Below the pieces are notes generated by a model. The model did not search any database and was not told where the DNA came from. It was given only the letters and a program-made list of their open reading frames with translations. A stretch of 64,000 bases of DNA from Novosphingobium sp. (GTDB taxonomy: Bacteria; Pseudomonadota; Alphaproteobacteria; Sphingomonadales; Sphingomonadaceae). Positions 17,812 to 24,713 of this stretch are shown here, in pieces. The number at the start of each line of letters is the position of its first letter. Position 1 is the stretch's first letter. Both the position numbers and the translations under genes were made by a program. Where the stretch lies: contig NZ_JAIXPP010000060.1 of NCBI RefSeq assembly GCF_027486195.1, positions 1 through 64,000 on the forward strand. Reading direction: 5' to 3'.

Positions 17812-19396
17812 GGCCGGCGACCTGATCCCAATCGAGCCCGAAGCGGACCAGATACTTGCGCAGCCGGTCGGCATCATTGGTGCTGGCGCGGCGCGTGCGT
17901 GAGGCCGCAAACAGCTTGCGGCCGGCCTCAGACAACGAACGGCTGGCGCGGCATTCCGCCACGACATGCGCGAGTTGCACCCGGTCGAACGGATCGATTG
18001 CGGCAAGGGCTTCGGCATCGAGCAAGGCACAGAGCCCATCGTCCCCACCGGCACCGCTGCCCCACAGGCGTTGCAGTCGCGCGATCTCGGTCGCCACCAC
18101 CTCGCTGTCGATCCGGCCCTTGGGCGAGAAGGTGGCCATGCGCGTCACGCTGGCGGCAAGATCGCGGAAATTGCCCGGCCAGCGCGCCGCCGGGCTCATC
18201 GCGAAGGCGAGGTAGCGCTCGCGGGCCTCCTTGTTGAACATCACCCGCTCGCCTTCGCGTTCAGCGTGGCGATCGAGTTCGTAATCGAGGTTCGGCGCGA
18301 TGTCCTCGCGCCGGTCGGCAAGCCCCGGCAGCGCGAAAGTCCACAAGTTGAGCCGGGCGAACAGGTCTTCGCGGAACGTGCCTTCCGCCACGCAGCGCGC
18401 CAGATCGCGGTTCGTACCGGCGATCAGCTGGAAATCGCTTTGCACCTCGCGGTCGGCTCCGACGGGGAGGAAGCGTTTGTCCTCGATCGCGCGCAGGATC
18501 ATCGCCTGCTCGTCAAGCCCGAGCTCGCCGATCTCGTCGAGGAACAGCATGCCGCCATCGGCGGTGCGCAGCAGGCCCGGCCGATCCGCCGCCGCGCCGG
18601 TGAAGGCGCCCTTGCGGTGGCCGAACAGCGCCGACATCGCACTGTCGCCGCGCAGGGTCGCGCAGTTCACCTCGACGAACTGGCCGCTGACCTGCCGCTT
18701 CAGCTTCTTCAGCTCGAAGATGCGGCGGGCGAGCTGGCTCTTGCCGGCGCCGGTCGGACCCATCAGCAGCATCGGCGCGCGGGTGCGGCCGGCGACCTGC
18801 TCGATCTCGTCTATCATCGTGTTGAACGCGGCATTGCGCGTCTCTATGCCGGACTTGAGGAACGAAGTGCTGGCCTGCGCTTCGCTGGCAAAGCGCGTGG
18901 CGATGCTGTCATAGCGCGAGAGATCGAGGTCGATCACGCTCCACTTGCCCACCGCATCGGGGCCGCCGCGCTGCGGCTGGGTCTGCAGCAGGCGGCCCGG
19001 CAGATAGTGCGCCTCGGTCAGCAGGAACAGGCAGATCTGCGCGACGTGGGTACCGGTGGTGATGTGGACAAGCACGTCCTCGGTATCGGGATCGAACGGC
19101 TGCGCGCGCGCGAAATCGAGCAGCTTGCCGTAAACTTCCTCGAAATCCCAAGCATCGGTGAAGTCGATCACATGCCGCTCGACCTGCGTTTCAGGCGAGA
19201 CCGAGGCGATATCCTCGCTCACCAGTTCAGCGAGGCGGCGGTGGAGCGAGCCGTGGATCATGAGGAAGCGGTCGACCCGCAGGTCCTCGTGCATGCACAG
19301 CCCCACCGAGGGCCGCCACTTCATCCAGCGCGAAGGGCCGAACTTGGCAGCATCGAGAGTCGAGCCGAGGAATCCGATGACGGTGGTGGGCTTCAT
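17804..19396 (-). CDS. rtcR: RtcR, sigma-54-dependent activator of the RNA-repair operon
   Basis: 530 residues. The N-terminal ~180 residues (VIGFLGSTLDAAKFGPSRWMKWRPSVGL...) form the CARF-type sensor domain of RtcR. The AAA+ domain has Walker A GPTGAGKS near residue 212, the sigma-54 contact loop GAFTGA near 262, and a Walker B-type DEIGELGLDEQ. The C-terminus is a short helix-turn-helix (ECRASRSLSEAGRKLFAAS). In enterobacteria RtcR activates rtcBA, with or without rsr and Y RNA genes, after a signal of RNA damage. Here it is divergent from that same set, and two sigma-54 promoters lie in the gap. An overlapping MBL-hydrolase gene follows it. Confidence 0.95.
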   Translation of the reverse strand: MKPTTVIGFLGSTLDAAKFGPSRWMKWRPSVGLCMHEDLRVDRFLMIHGSLHRRLAELVSEDIASVSPETQVERHVIDFTDAWDFEEVYGKLLDFARAQPFDPDTEDVLVHITTGTHVAQICLFLLTEAHYLPGRLLQTQPQRGGPDAVGKWSVIDLDLSRYDSIATRFASEAQASTSFLKSGIETRNAAFNTMIDEIEQVAGRTRAPMLLMGPTGAGKSQLARRIFELKKLKRQVSGQFVEVNCATLRGDSAMSALFGHRKGAFTGAAADRPGLLRTADGGMLFLDEIGELGLDEQAMILRAIEDKRFLPVGADREVQSDFQLIAGTNRDLARCVAEGTFREDLFARLNLWTFALPGLADRREDIAPNLDYELDRHAEREGERVMFNKEARERYLAFAMSPAARWPGNFRDLAASVTRMATFSPKGRIDSEVVATEIARLQRLWGSGAGGDDGLCALLDAEALAAIDPFDRVQLAHVVAECRASRSLSEAGRKLFAASRTRRASTNDADRLRKYLVRFGLDWDQVAGHA

Positions 19397-19406
19397 GCGC
19401 TGAATC

Positions 19407-19420
19407 TATAACTGCTTATA
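19407..19420. promoter_or_regulatory. palindrome TATAA-CTGC-TTATA, candidate RtcR or autoregulatory site
   Basis: A perfect 5-bp inverted repeat with a 4-base centre, 11 bases before the rtcR start codon and just upstream of the first sigma-54 promoter. About 135 bases separate it from the second promoter, a normal distance for a sigma-54 enhancer. Assignment to RtcR is inference. Confidence 0.4.
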
Positions 19421-19435
19421 CCACGATATACAAAT

Positions 19436-19450
19436 TGGCACACGCCTTGC
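19436..19450 (+). promoter_or_regulatory. sigma-54 promoter P1 (TGGCACACGCCTTGC)
   Basis: The -24 GG (19437-19438) and -12 GC (19449-19450) are separated by exactly 10 bases, and TGGCAC...TTGC matches the consensus fully. It reads toward rsr, about 210 bases before its start codon. Confidence 0.8.
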
Positions 19451-19541
19451 GGAAGCGGCGCGCGCGCTGCCAAGCCGGGTTTCAGAATAACTATAATTTT
19501 AACAGTGCCTTACCACTTTTCTTCGATCTCAACGATCAAAC

Positions 19542-19556
19542 TGGCACGCCCTCTGC
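19542..19556 (+). promoter_or_regulatory. sigma-54 promoter P2 (TGGCACGCCCTCTGC)
   Basis: The -24 GG (19543-19544) and -12 GC (19555-19556) again have 10 bases between them; the -12 half is CTGC instead of TTGC. GAAGC follows closely in both promoters, so P1 and P2 look duplicated. P2 is the nearer promoter for rsr (start 19663). Confidence 0.75.
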
Positions 19557-19662
19557 AGAAGCATTGGTGTCGGGTCGGTCGAACAGCCCGGCGCACGCGG
19601 AACCGAGGGGCGGCTGGAATGGGCCGGCCGCCCCCAAAGTCCGGACTTTCCGGAGTTGGACG

Positions 19663-21210
19663 ATGGCCAACAAGAACCTTTTTGCTTCGGCGCTCTCGCG
19701 GTTTCTGCCGCGCGCCGACACGATCAACCAGGCGGGCGGATCTGCCTATGCCTATGGCCCTGAAGCGAAGCTCGCGCAGCTGGCCGTGACCGGCACGCTG
19801 GCCGACGGCTTCTATGGCAGCGCGGAAACGCAGCTGGCCGATGTCGTGCTGGCCGCGAAGGACGTCGATCCCGAGTGGGTCGCCAAATGCGCGGTCTATT
19901 CCCGCCAGTCGGGCGCGATGAAGGATATGCCGGCCTTGCTGGCCGCCTATCTCACCGTCGCGGATCCCGATCTTGCGGTGCGCGTGTTCCGGCGCGTGAT
20001 CGATAACGGCCGCATGCTGCGCACCTTTGTGCAGATCATGCGCTCGGGTCAGGTCGGGCGGGCCTCGCTCGGTTCGCGGCCCAAGCGGCTGGTGCGCGAA
20101 TGGCTGGAGACGGCATCGACGGCGCAGCTGATGCAGGCGGCGACGGGGAACGATCCGAGCCTGGCGGACATCGTCAAGATGGTCCACCCGGCCCCGGCCA
20201 CGCCCGAGCGGCGCGCGTTCTATGGCTGGCTGATCGGCAAGCCTTACGACGTGGCTGCGCTGCCGGCGGAGATCGCGGCGTTCGAGGCCTGGAAGCGGGC
20301 GCCGGACGGCGAACTGCCCCCGGTGCCGTTCGAATGGCTGACCGCTTTCCCGCTTGTCGCGGAGCAGTGGGGCGCGCTTTCGGCTCGCATGGGCTGGCAG
20401 GCGCTGCGGATGAACCTCAACACGCTGGCGCGCCACGGTGCGTTCGGCGTGGCCGGGGTTACCAAAGCGGTGGCGGCCCGGCTCTCCGATCCGGCGGCGA
20501 TCGCCCGCGTACGTCCGATGCCTTACCTGTTGATGGTGGCCTTGGACCAGGTGGGAGACGGTGTGCCGCTGGCGGTGCAGGCAGCGCTCGAAAGCGCGCT
20601 GGAGGCATCGCTGGCTGGTGTGCCGAAGCTCGAAGGCCAGGTCGTTGTCTGCCCGGACGTTTCGGGTTCGATGCGCTCGCCGGCAACGGGTGTCCGCAAG
20701 GGTGCCACGTCCAAGGTGCGCTGCATCGACATTGCCGCACTGGTCGCCGCCGCCGTGCTGCGCCGGAACAGCAATGCCCGGGTGATCCCGTTCGAATGCG
20801 ATGTGGTCGATCTGAAGCTCGATCCCCATGCCCGCGTGGCCGTGAATGCGGCGAAGCTGGCGGCGGTGGGTGGCGGCGGGACAAATGTCTCGGCACCGCT
20901 CGCGCTCCTCAACCGGGAGCGGGCGCAGGTCGATACGGTCGTGATCGTCTCGGACAACGAATCCTGGGTCGATGCAAGGCGGCATGGCGCTACGGCGACG
21001 ATGAACGAGTGGAACAAGCTGAAAGCCCGCAATCCGGGCGCGAAGCTGATCTGCATCGACATCCAGCCCTATGGCTCCACGCAGGCAAAAGACCGGGCGG
21101 ATATCATGAATGTCGGTGGCTTCACCGATGCGGTGTTCGATGCAGTGGCGCGCTTTGCAAAAGGCGAGACGCGCGACTGGATCGGGATCGTCCAGAATAC
21201 GGAGGTTTGA
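19663..21210 (+). CDS. rsr: Rsr, bacterial Ro60/TROVE-domain RNA-binding protein
   Basis: 515 residues from ATG 19663 (GGAG 7 bases upstream); the ORF extension to 19435 crosses both sigma-54 promoters and is rejected. The N-terminal two thirds form the HEAT-like TROVE ring (MANKNLFASALSRFLPRADTINQAGGSAYAY..., FVQIMRSGQVGRASLGSRPKRLVREWL). The C-terminal part is a VWA domain with the MIDAS DVSGS at 332-336 and later GGTNVSAP and SDNES. Ro proteins hold Y RNAs and the ends of misfolded or damaged RNA. The Y RNA genes begin 6 bases after the stop, and RtcB/RtcA follow, so the RNA sensor, the scaffold RNA and the repair enzymes are one operon. Confidence 0.95.
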   Translation: MANKNLFASALSRFLPRADTINQAGGSAYAYGPEAKLAQLAVTGTLADGFYGSAETQLADVVLAAKDVDPEWVAKCAVYSRQSGAMKDMPALLAAYLTVADPDLAVRVFRRVIDNGRMLRTFVQIMRSGQVGRASLGSRPKRLVREWLETASTAQLMQAATGNDPSLADIVKMVHPAPATPERRAFYGWLIGKPYDVAALPAEIAAFEAWKRAPDGELPPVPFEWLTAFPLVAEQWGALSARMGWQALRMNLNTLARHGAFGVAGVTKAVAARLSDPAAIARVRPMPYLLMVALDQVGDGVPLAVQAALESALEASLAGVPKLEGQVVVCPDVSGSMRSPATGVRKGATSKVRCIDIAALVAAAVLRRNSNARVIPFECDVVDLKLDPHARVAVNAAKLAAVGGGGTNVSAPLALLNRERAQVDTVVIVSDNESWVDARRHGATATMNEWNKLKARNPGAKLICIDIQPYGSTQAKDRADIMNVGGFTDAVFDAVARFAKGETRDWIGIVQNTEV

Positions 21211-21216
21211 AGAAGC

Positions 21217-21361
21217 GGGTCACGGCGAATGCCGGCAGGACTACATGGGATTTGTGGGTCGCGGGTTCGAGTCCCGCCTGCTTTTCGGGGCAGTAGCTCA
21301 GTCGGATAGAGCAACAAACGCCGCGAGGCGGTCGTCTTTCCAATCCTTGTCGCCGTGACCC
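21217..21361 (+). ncRNA. Y RNA 1 with circularly permuted tRNA-like module
   Basis: 145 bases. The ends pair as GGGTCACGGCGA/TCGCCGTGACCC. The 5' strand holds GGCGAATG, which fits the GNCGAA-N-G Ro-binding motif reported for Y RNAs. Inside are a T-arm (GCGGG-TTCGAGT-CCCGC, 21261-21277), then an acceptor-like stem closed by a UUCG tetraloop (CTGCTT-TTCG-GGGCAG), then a D-arm (GCTC-AGTCGGATA-GAGC). The order T-acceptor-D is a permuted tRNA without an anticodon arm, as in YrlA-type bacterial Y RNAs. It starts 6 bases after the rsr stop and is transcribed with it. Confidence 0.9.
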
Positions 21362-21378
21362 TTAGCAAGTTTCAGGAA

Positions 21379-21534
21379 TTGCCGTGGCGAATGCCGGTGG
21401 GACTACATCCCATTGCCAGGTCCGACGAGTAAAGCGCCCGCAGCCAGCAATGGCCAAGGGAGATGCGGGTTCGAAGCCCGCCATGGGAATGTAGCTTAAG
21501 GACCGCGTCTCGCCATCCTTCGTCGCCACGGCAA
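21379..21534 (+). ncRNA. Y RNA 2
   Basis: 156 bases. The outer stem is TTGCCGTGGCG/CGCCACGGCAA. It shares GGCGAATGCCGG and GGACTACAT with the other units and has the same 3' strand type (CCTTCGTCGCC). It has a T-arm (GCGGG-TTCGAAG-CCCGC), but the acceptor-like element is only CAT-GGGA-ATG, and the D-arm (TAGCTTAAGGACC) is incomplete. A long internal helix CCATTGC/GCAATGG lies before the T-arm. Probably a Y RNA whose tRNA mimicry is partly lost or rearranged. Confidence 0.85.
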
Positions 21535-21541
21535 ACAGCAA

Positions 21542-21691
21542 TTCACGGCGAATGCCGGGCAAGGACTACATCCTTCAACGATGCAGGCGCAGGTTCGAAT
21601 CCTGCCGGGTCCACTATCTGCGGGCCTGTAGCTTAGCGGAAGAGCGGCGCCCCCTCGGGGGCATGTCTTTCCCACACCTCGTCGCCGTGAA
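21542..21691 (+). ncRNA. Y RNA 3 with permuted tRNA-like module
   Basis: 150 bases. The outer stem is TTCACGGCG/CGCCGTGAA, with the GGCGAATGCCGG motif. The module has a T-arm (GCAGG-TTCGAAT-CCTGC), a 7-bp acceptor-like stem CGGGTCC/GGGCCTG with a 9-base loop, and a D-arm (GCTT-AGCGGAA-GAGC). An added GC hairpin (GCCCCC-TC-GGGGGC) comes before the conserved ATGTC of the 3' side. Seven bases separate it from unit 2. Confidence 0.87.
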
Positions 21692-21703
21692 CCCTTTTCC
21701 AGC

Positions 21704-21807
21704 GCTGGCGAATGCCGGCGGGACTACATGGTTGGAGGCCGAAAGGCCGAGCGGTTCGAATCCGCCCCGGAGCGATCCGGGATGTCTCGCCAAACCTTGT
21801 CGCCAGC
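21704..21807 (+). ncRNA. Y RNA 4, short form
   Basis: 104 bases. The outer stem is GCTGGCG/CGCCAGC. It has the same GGCGAATGCCGG...GGACTACAT start and ATGTCTCGCCAAACCTTGTCGCC end as the others. It carries a T-arm (GCGG-TTCGAAT-CCGC) and an acceptor-like stem closed by a GCGA tetraloop (CCCGGA-GCGA-TCCGGG). A GGCC-GAAA-GGCC hairpin stands before the T-arm, and the TAGCTNAG D-arm is absent. It ends 28 bases before the rtcB start codon. Confidence 0.85.
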
Positions 21808-21835
21808 ACCATGATGCAAGCAAAGGAGGTCCACC

Positions 21836-23062
21836 GTGGCCGATACCAGTTTCGAATTCCAGCATGTGCCCGGCGGGGTGCCGATCAAGATGTGGACGCG
21901 CGGCGTGCCGGTTGATGACAAGGCGCGCGAGCAGCTGGCGCGGGCGGCGCAGATGCCATTCGTTTTCAAGCATGTAGCCGCGATGCCGGACGTCCATGTC
22001 GGGATCGGCGCGACGGTGGGATCGGTGATCCCGACCAAGGGCGCGGTGATTCCGGCGGCGGTGGGCGTGGACATTGGCTGCGGCATGATGGCCGCGCGCA
22101 CTTCGCTGATGGCGCACGACTTGCCTGATAGCCTGGAAGGCATCCGCTCTGCCATCGAGCAGGCAGTGCCGCATGGGCGTTCGGTCGGTCGTGGCCAGCG
22201 CGATCACGGTTCGTGGGGTTCGCCCCCGCCCGCGATTGTCGAGGGCTGGGCGGTGCTGGTGCAGCGGTTCGAGGCGATCTGCGCCAAGTTTCCGCGGCTG
22301 AAGAACACCAACAACCTCACGCACCTCGGCACGCTCGGCACAGGCAACCACTTCATCGAGCTGTGCCTTGATACCGAAGGGCGCGTCTGGGTGATGCTCC
22401 ATTCCGGCTCGCGCGGGGTGGGCAATGCCATCGGCACGTTCTTCATCGAGCTGGCCAAGCAGGACATGCGCAAGTGGCATATCAACCTGCCAGACGAGGA
22501 CCTCGCCTACTTCCCGGAAGGGACCGACCACTTCGACGACTATGTCGAGGCGGTGGGCTGGGCTCAGGACTTCGCCGCGCTCAACCGGCGCATGATGATG
22601 GCAAACGTCATCGCGGCGCTGCGGGCGAAGATTGCCAAGCCCTTCGATGCGGAGATGGAAGCGGTGAACTGCCATCACAACTACGTGACGCGCGAAAACC
22701 ACTTCGGCGAGAACGTGCTCGTGACCCGCAAAGGCGCGGTGCGTGCGGCCAAGGGCGTGTTGGGGATCATCCCGGGCTCGATGGGGGCGAAAAGCTTCAT
22801 CGTGCGCGGGCTGGGCAACCCGGAAAGCTTCGACAGCTGCAGCCACGGCGCGGGGCGGGTGATGAGCCGGACCCAGGCCAAGAAGCTGGTGAGCCTCGAT
22901 GAGCATATCGCCGATACCGAGGGCGTGGAGTGCCGCAAGGACGCGGGCGTAATCGATGAAACGCCCCGCGCCTACAAGCCGATCGAAAAGGTGATGGCCG
23001 CGCAGGCCGATCTGGTGGAGATCGTGCATACACTGAAGCAGGTGGTCTGCGTGAAGGGGTGA
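21836..23062 (+). CDS. rtcB: RtcB, 3'-phosphate RNA-splicing ligase
   Basis: 408 residues from GTG 21836, with AAGGAGGT 5 bases upstream. RtcB joins RNA 2',3'-cyclic phosphate or 3'-phosphate ends to 5'-OH ends using GTP and Mn2+. Metal-site motifs are visible: PDVHVGIGATVGSV, VGVDIGCGM (Cys82), GTLGTGNHFIEL and HNYV. The guanylylated His is residue 337 in SCSHGAGRVMSR, the same number as in the E. coli enzyme. The length is the usual bacterial one. It sits directly after the Y RNAs and before rtcA under the sigma-54 promoters, so it probably repairs tRNAs cut by nucleases. Confidence 0.97.
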   Translation: MADTSFEFQHVPGGVPIKMWTRGVPVDDKAREQLARAAQMPFVFKHVAAMPDVHVGIGATVGSVIPTKGAVIPAAVGVDIGCGMMAARTSLMAHDLPDSLEGIRSAIEQAVPHGRSVGRGQRDHGSWGSPPPAIVEGWAVLVQRFEAICAKFPRLKNTNNLTHLGTLGTGNHFIELCLDTEGRVWVMLHSGSRGVGNAIGTFFIELAKQDMRKWHINLPDEDLAYFPEGTDHFDDYVEAVGWAQDFAALNRRMMMANVIAALRAKIAKPFDAEMEAVNCHHNYVTRENHFGENVLVTRKGAVRAAKGVLGIIPGSMGAKSFIVRGLGNPESFDSCSHGAGRVMSRTQAKKLVSLDEHIADTEGVECRKDAGVIDETPRAYKPIEKVMAAQADLVEIVHTLKQVVCVKG

Positions 23063-23064
23063 TA

Positions 23065-23661
23065 ATGGATTATCGCAGGCTCGATTGCGGCAATCGCCCA
23101 ACCCTTGACCAATTCATGGACGACTGGGGCCGGACTGCTTTCCACGCGGTCCGGCCCCTTGACCCTCGATTGACAGCGATGGCGCGAGCCTTGAGCAAGA
23201 CTCACGTCAATGGGGGCGCTCAGGTTGCTCAGTTTGAGGTCGTCGCAACAGAAGCCGTTGCGTGGGTTCTGACCCGGAATCGGTTGGATAAGTTTGCCTT
23301 CATGGAACGCTTCTTCGAAGCTCCGTCTGTCGCGGCCGAGTTTCCACGTTTGGGTCAAACCAATGAACGCATAGGTGAGTTCGCTGCTAGTTCCGCAGAG
23401 AACTCAGCCACCAATCTTGCCGCCTTGCTACGCAAGGGCGGGGCATATCGGGGATTCAAGGGCACTCAGGACGACGTCGTGAAATTGGCAAACCAGTTCA
23501 TGTCAGCCGTCTGTGAAGCTCGATTTCCCGAGACAACGGCGTGGACCAACGACAGTGCATGGGCGCAGTGGTTTCGCAATGTTGCGTGGGATGCATCATA
23601 TTTCTGGTTCGATACCCGCAGAGGCATCGCAACCATTTTGTTGATTACGGACACTGACTGA
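23065..23661 (+). CDS. unknown protein between rtcB and rtcA
   Basis: 198 residues from ATG 23065, 2 bases after the rtcB stop; GTG 23059 would overlap it. The rtcA ATG is 1 base past the stop, so the gene is tightly inside the operon. I do not recognise the family. It is a soluble, mixed alpha/beta-looking protein with Trp/Phe-rich patches (WAQWFRNVAWDASYFWFDTRRGIATILLITDTD at the end) and no signal peptide or membrane segment. Its base composition is visibly less GC-rich than rtcB and rtcA, and its codon use is less biased, which suggests later insertion into the operon. It could modify or guard the repair system; no function is claimed. Confidence 0.75.
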   Translation: MDYRRLDCGNRPTLDQFMDDWGRTAFHAVRPLDPRLTAMARALSKTHVNGGAQVAQFEVVATEAVAWVLTRNRLDKFAFMERFFEAPSVAAEFPRLGQTNERIGEFAASSAENSATNLAALLRKGGAYRGFKGTQDDVVKLANQFMSAVCEARFPETTAWTNDSAWAQWFRNVAWDASYFWFDTRRGIATILLITDTD

Positions 23662-23662
23662 C

Positions 23663-24679
23663 ATGATCATCATCGATGGATCGGAAGGCGAAGGCGGGGG
23701 GCAGATGGTGCGCAATTCCTGCGCGCTTTCGCTCGTTACCGGCGAACCTTTCCGGATCGAAAACATCCGCGCCAAGCGCTCCAAGCCCGGCCTCATGCGC
23801 CAGCACGTGACGGCGGTGGAGGCAGCCGCCGTCATCTCGGGTTCGGAATGCACCGGCCTCGCGGTCGGCGGGAGCGAGCTCACGTTCCGTCCGGGGCAAG
23901 TCGTGCCCGGCGAGTATCACTTCGCTGTCGGCACAGCGGGGTCGACCGGGCTGGTCCTGCAGACGGTGTTGATGCCGCTGGTGCTGGCGAACGCGCCCTC
24001 GCGCCTTGTGCTCGAGGGCGGCACGCACAACATGCTCGCGCCGCCGTTCGATTTCATCGAGCGCGCGTTCCTGCCGATCATCAACCGGATGGGGCCGCAA
24101 GTCTCGGCACGCCTCGTGCGCCATGGGTTCTACCCGCGCGGCGGTGGGCGGATCGAGGTGGACATCACCCCTGCCCCGCTCTTGCCGCTGACCTGCACCA
24201 CGCGCGGGCTGCGCACCAGCGAGGCCGCGCAAGTCGTGGTCTCCGGCCTGCCGTTCGGGATTGCCGAGCGGATGCTGGCACGCGTCCGGCGCGATCTTCC
24301 GGACTGGCCGGAAAGCGCCTTCACGCTGCGCCAGCTGCCCGCCGATCAGGGGCCGGGCGTGATCCTGATGCTGGAAGCGCAGCACAGCGAGGTGACCGAA
24401 CTGGTCAGCGGCTTCGGCCAGCTCGGCGTGCCTGGCGAACGCCTCGCCCGCACTTCAGCCGCGCGGATGAACGGCTATCTCGAAGCCTCTGCGTTCGCGG
24501 GGCCGTATCTTGCCGATCAGTTGATCCTGCCCTTCGTGCTGGCAGGCGGCGGCGCGTTCTCGACCGTGAAGCCGAGCCAGCACCTGCTGACCGCGATCGA
24601 CATAGCGCAGCGCTTCACCGGGCGCCGGATCACCATCGAGCAGGCACCGGGCGGGGAGCATCAGGTCACCTTCGGCTAG
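23663..24679 (+). CDS. rtcA: RtcA, RNA 3'-terminal phosphate cyclase
   Basis: 338 residues, the same length as the E. coli enzyme. The start IIIDGSEGEGGGQMVRNSCALS is the classic RtcA N-terminus, and HGFYPRGGGRIEVDI is the family signature. The adenylylated His is in VKPSQHLLTAID, at about residue 307. RtcA turns RNA 3'-phosphates into 2',3'-cyclic phosphates with ATP, giving substrates for RtcB. It is the last gene of the rsr-Y-rtcB-X-rtcA operon. The next gene is convergent. Confidence 0.97.
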   Translation: MIIIDGSEGEGGGQMVRNSCALSLVTGEPFRIENIRAKRSKPGLMRQHVTAVEAAAVISGSECTGLAVGGSELTFRPGQVVPGEYHFAVGTAGSTGLVLQTVLMPLVLANAPSRLVLEGGTHNMLAPPFDFIERAFLPIINRMGPQVSARLVRHGFYPRGGGRIEVDITPAPLLPLTCTTRGLRTSEAAQVVVSGLPFGIAERMLARVRRDLPDWPESAFTLRQLPADQGPGVILMLEAQHSEVTELVSGFGQLGVPGERLARTSAARMNGYLEASAFAGPYLADQLILPFVLAGGGAFSTVKPSQHLLTAIDIAQRFTGRRITIEQAPGGEHQVTFG

Positions 24680-24713
24680 GCGACCTGATGCCGCGTCCCG
24701 CCACACCGCCCCG

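Noticed and set aside
17966-19411. 481-residue plus-strand ORF over rtcR
   Set aside because: Shadow of the well-supported AAA+ regulator.
21217-21807. Cluster of real tRNA genes between rsr and rtcB
   Set aside because: T-arms and D-arms are present but in permuted order and without anticodon arms, and each unit is closed by a Ro-type stem; Y RNAs explain this better. The small ORFs here are also discarded.
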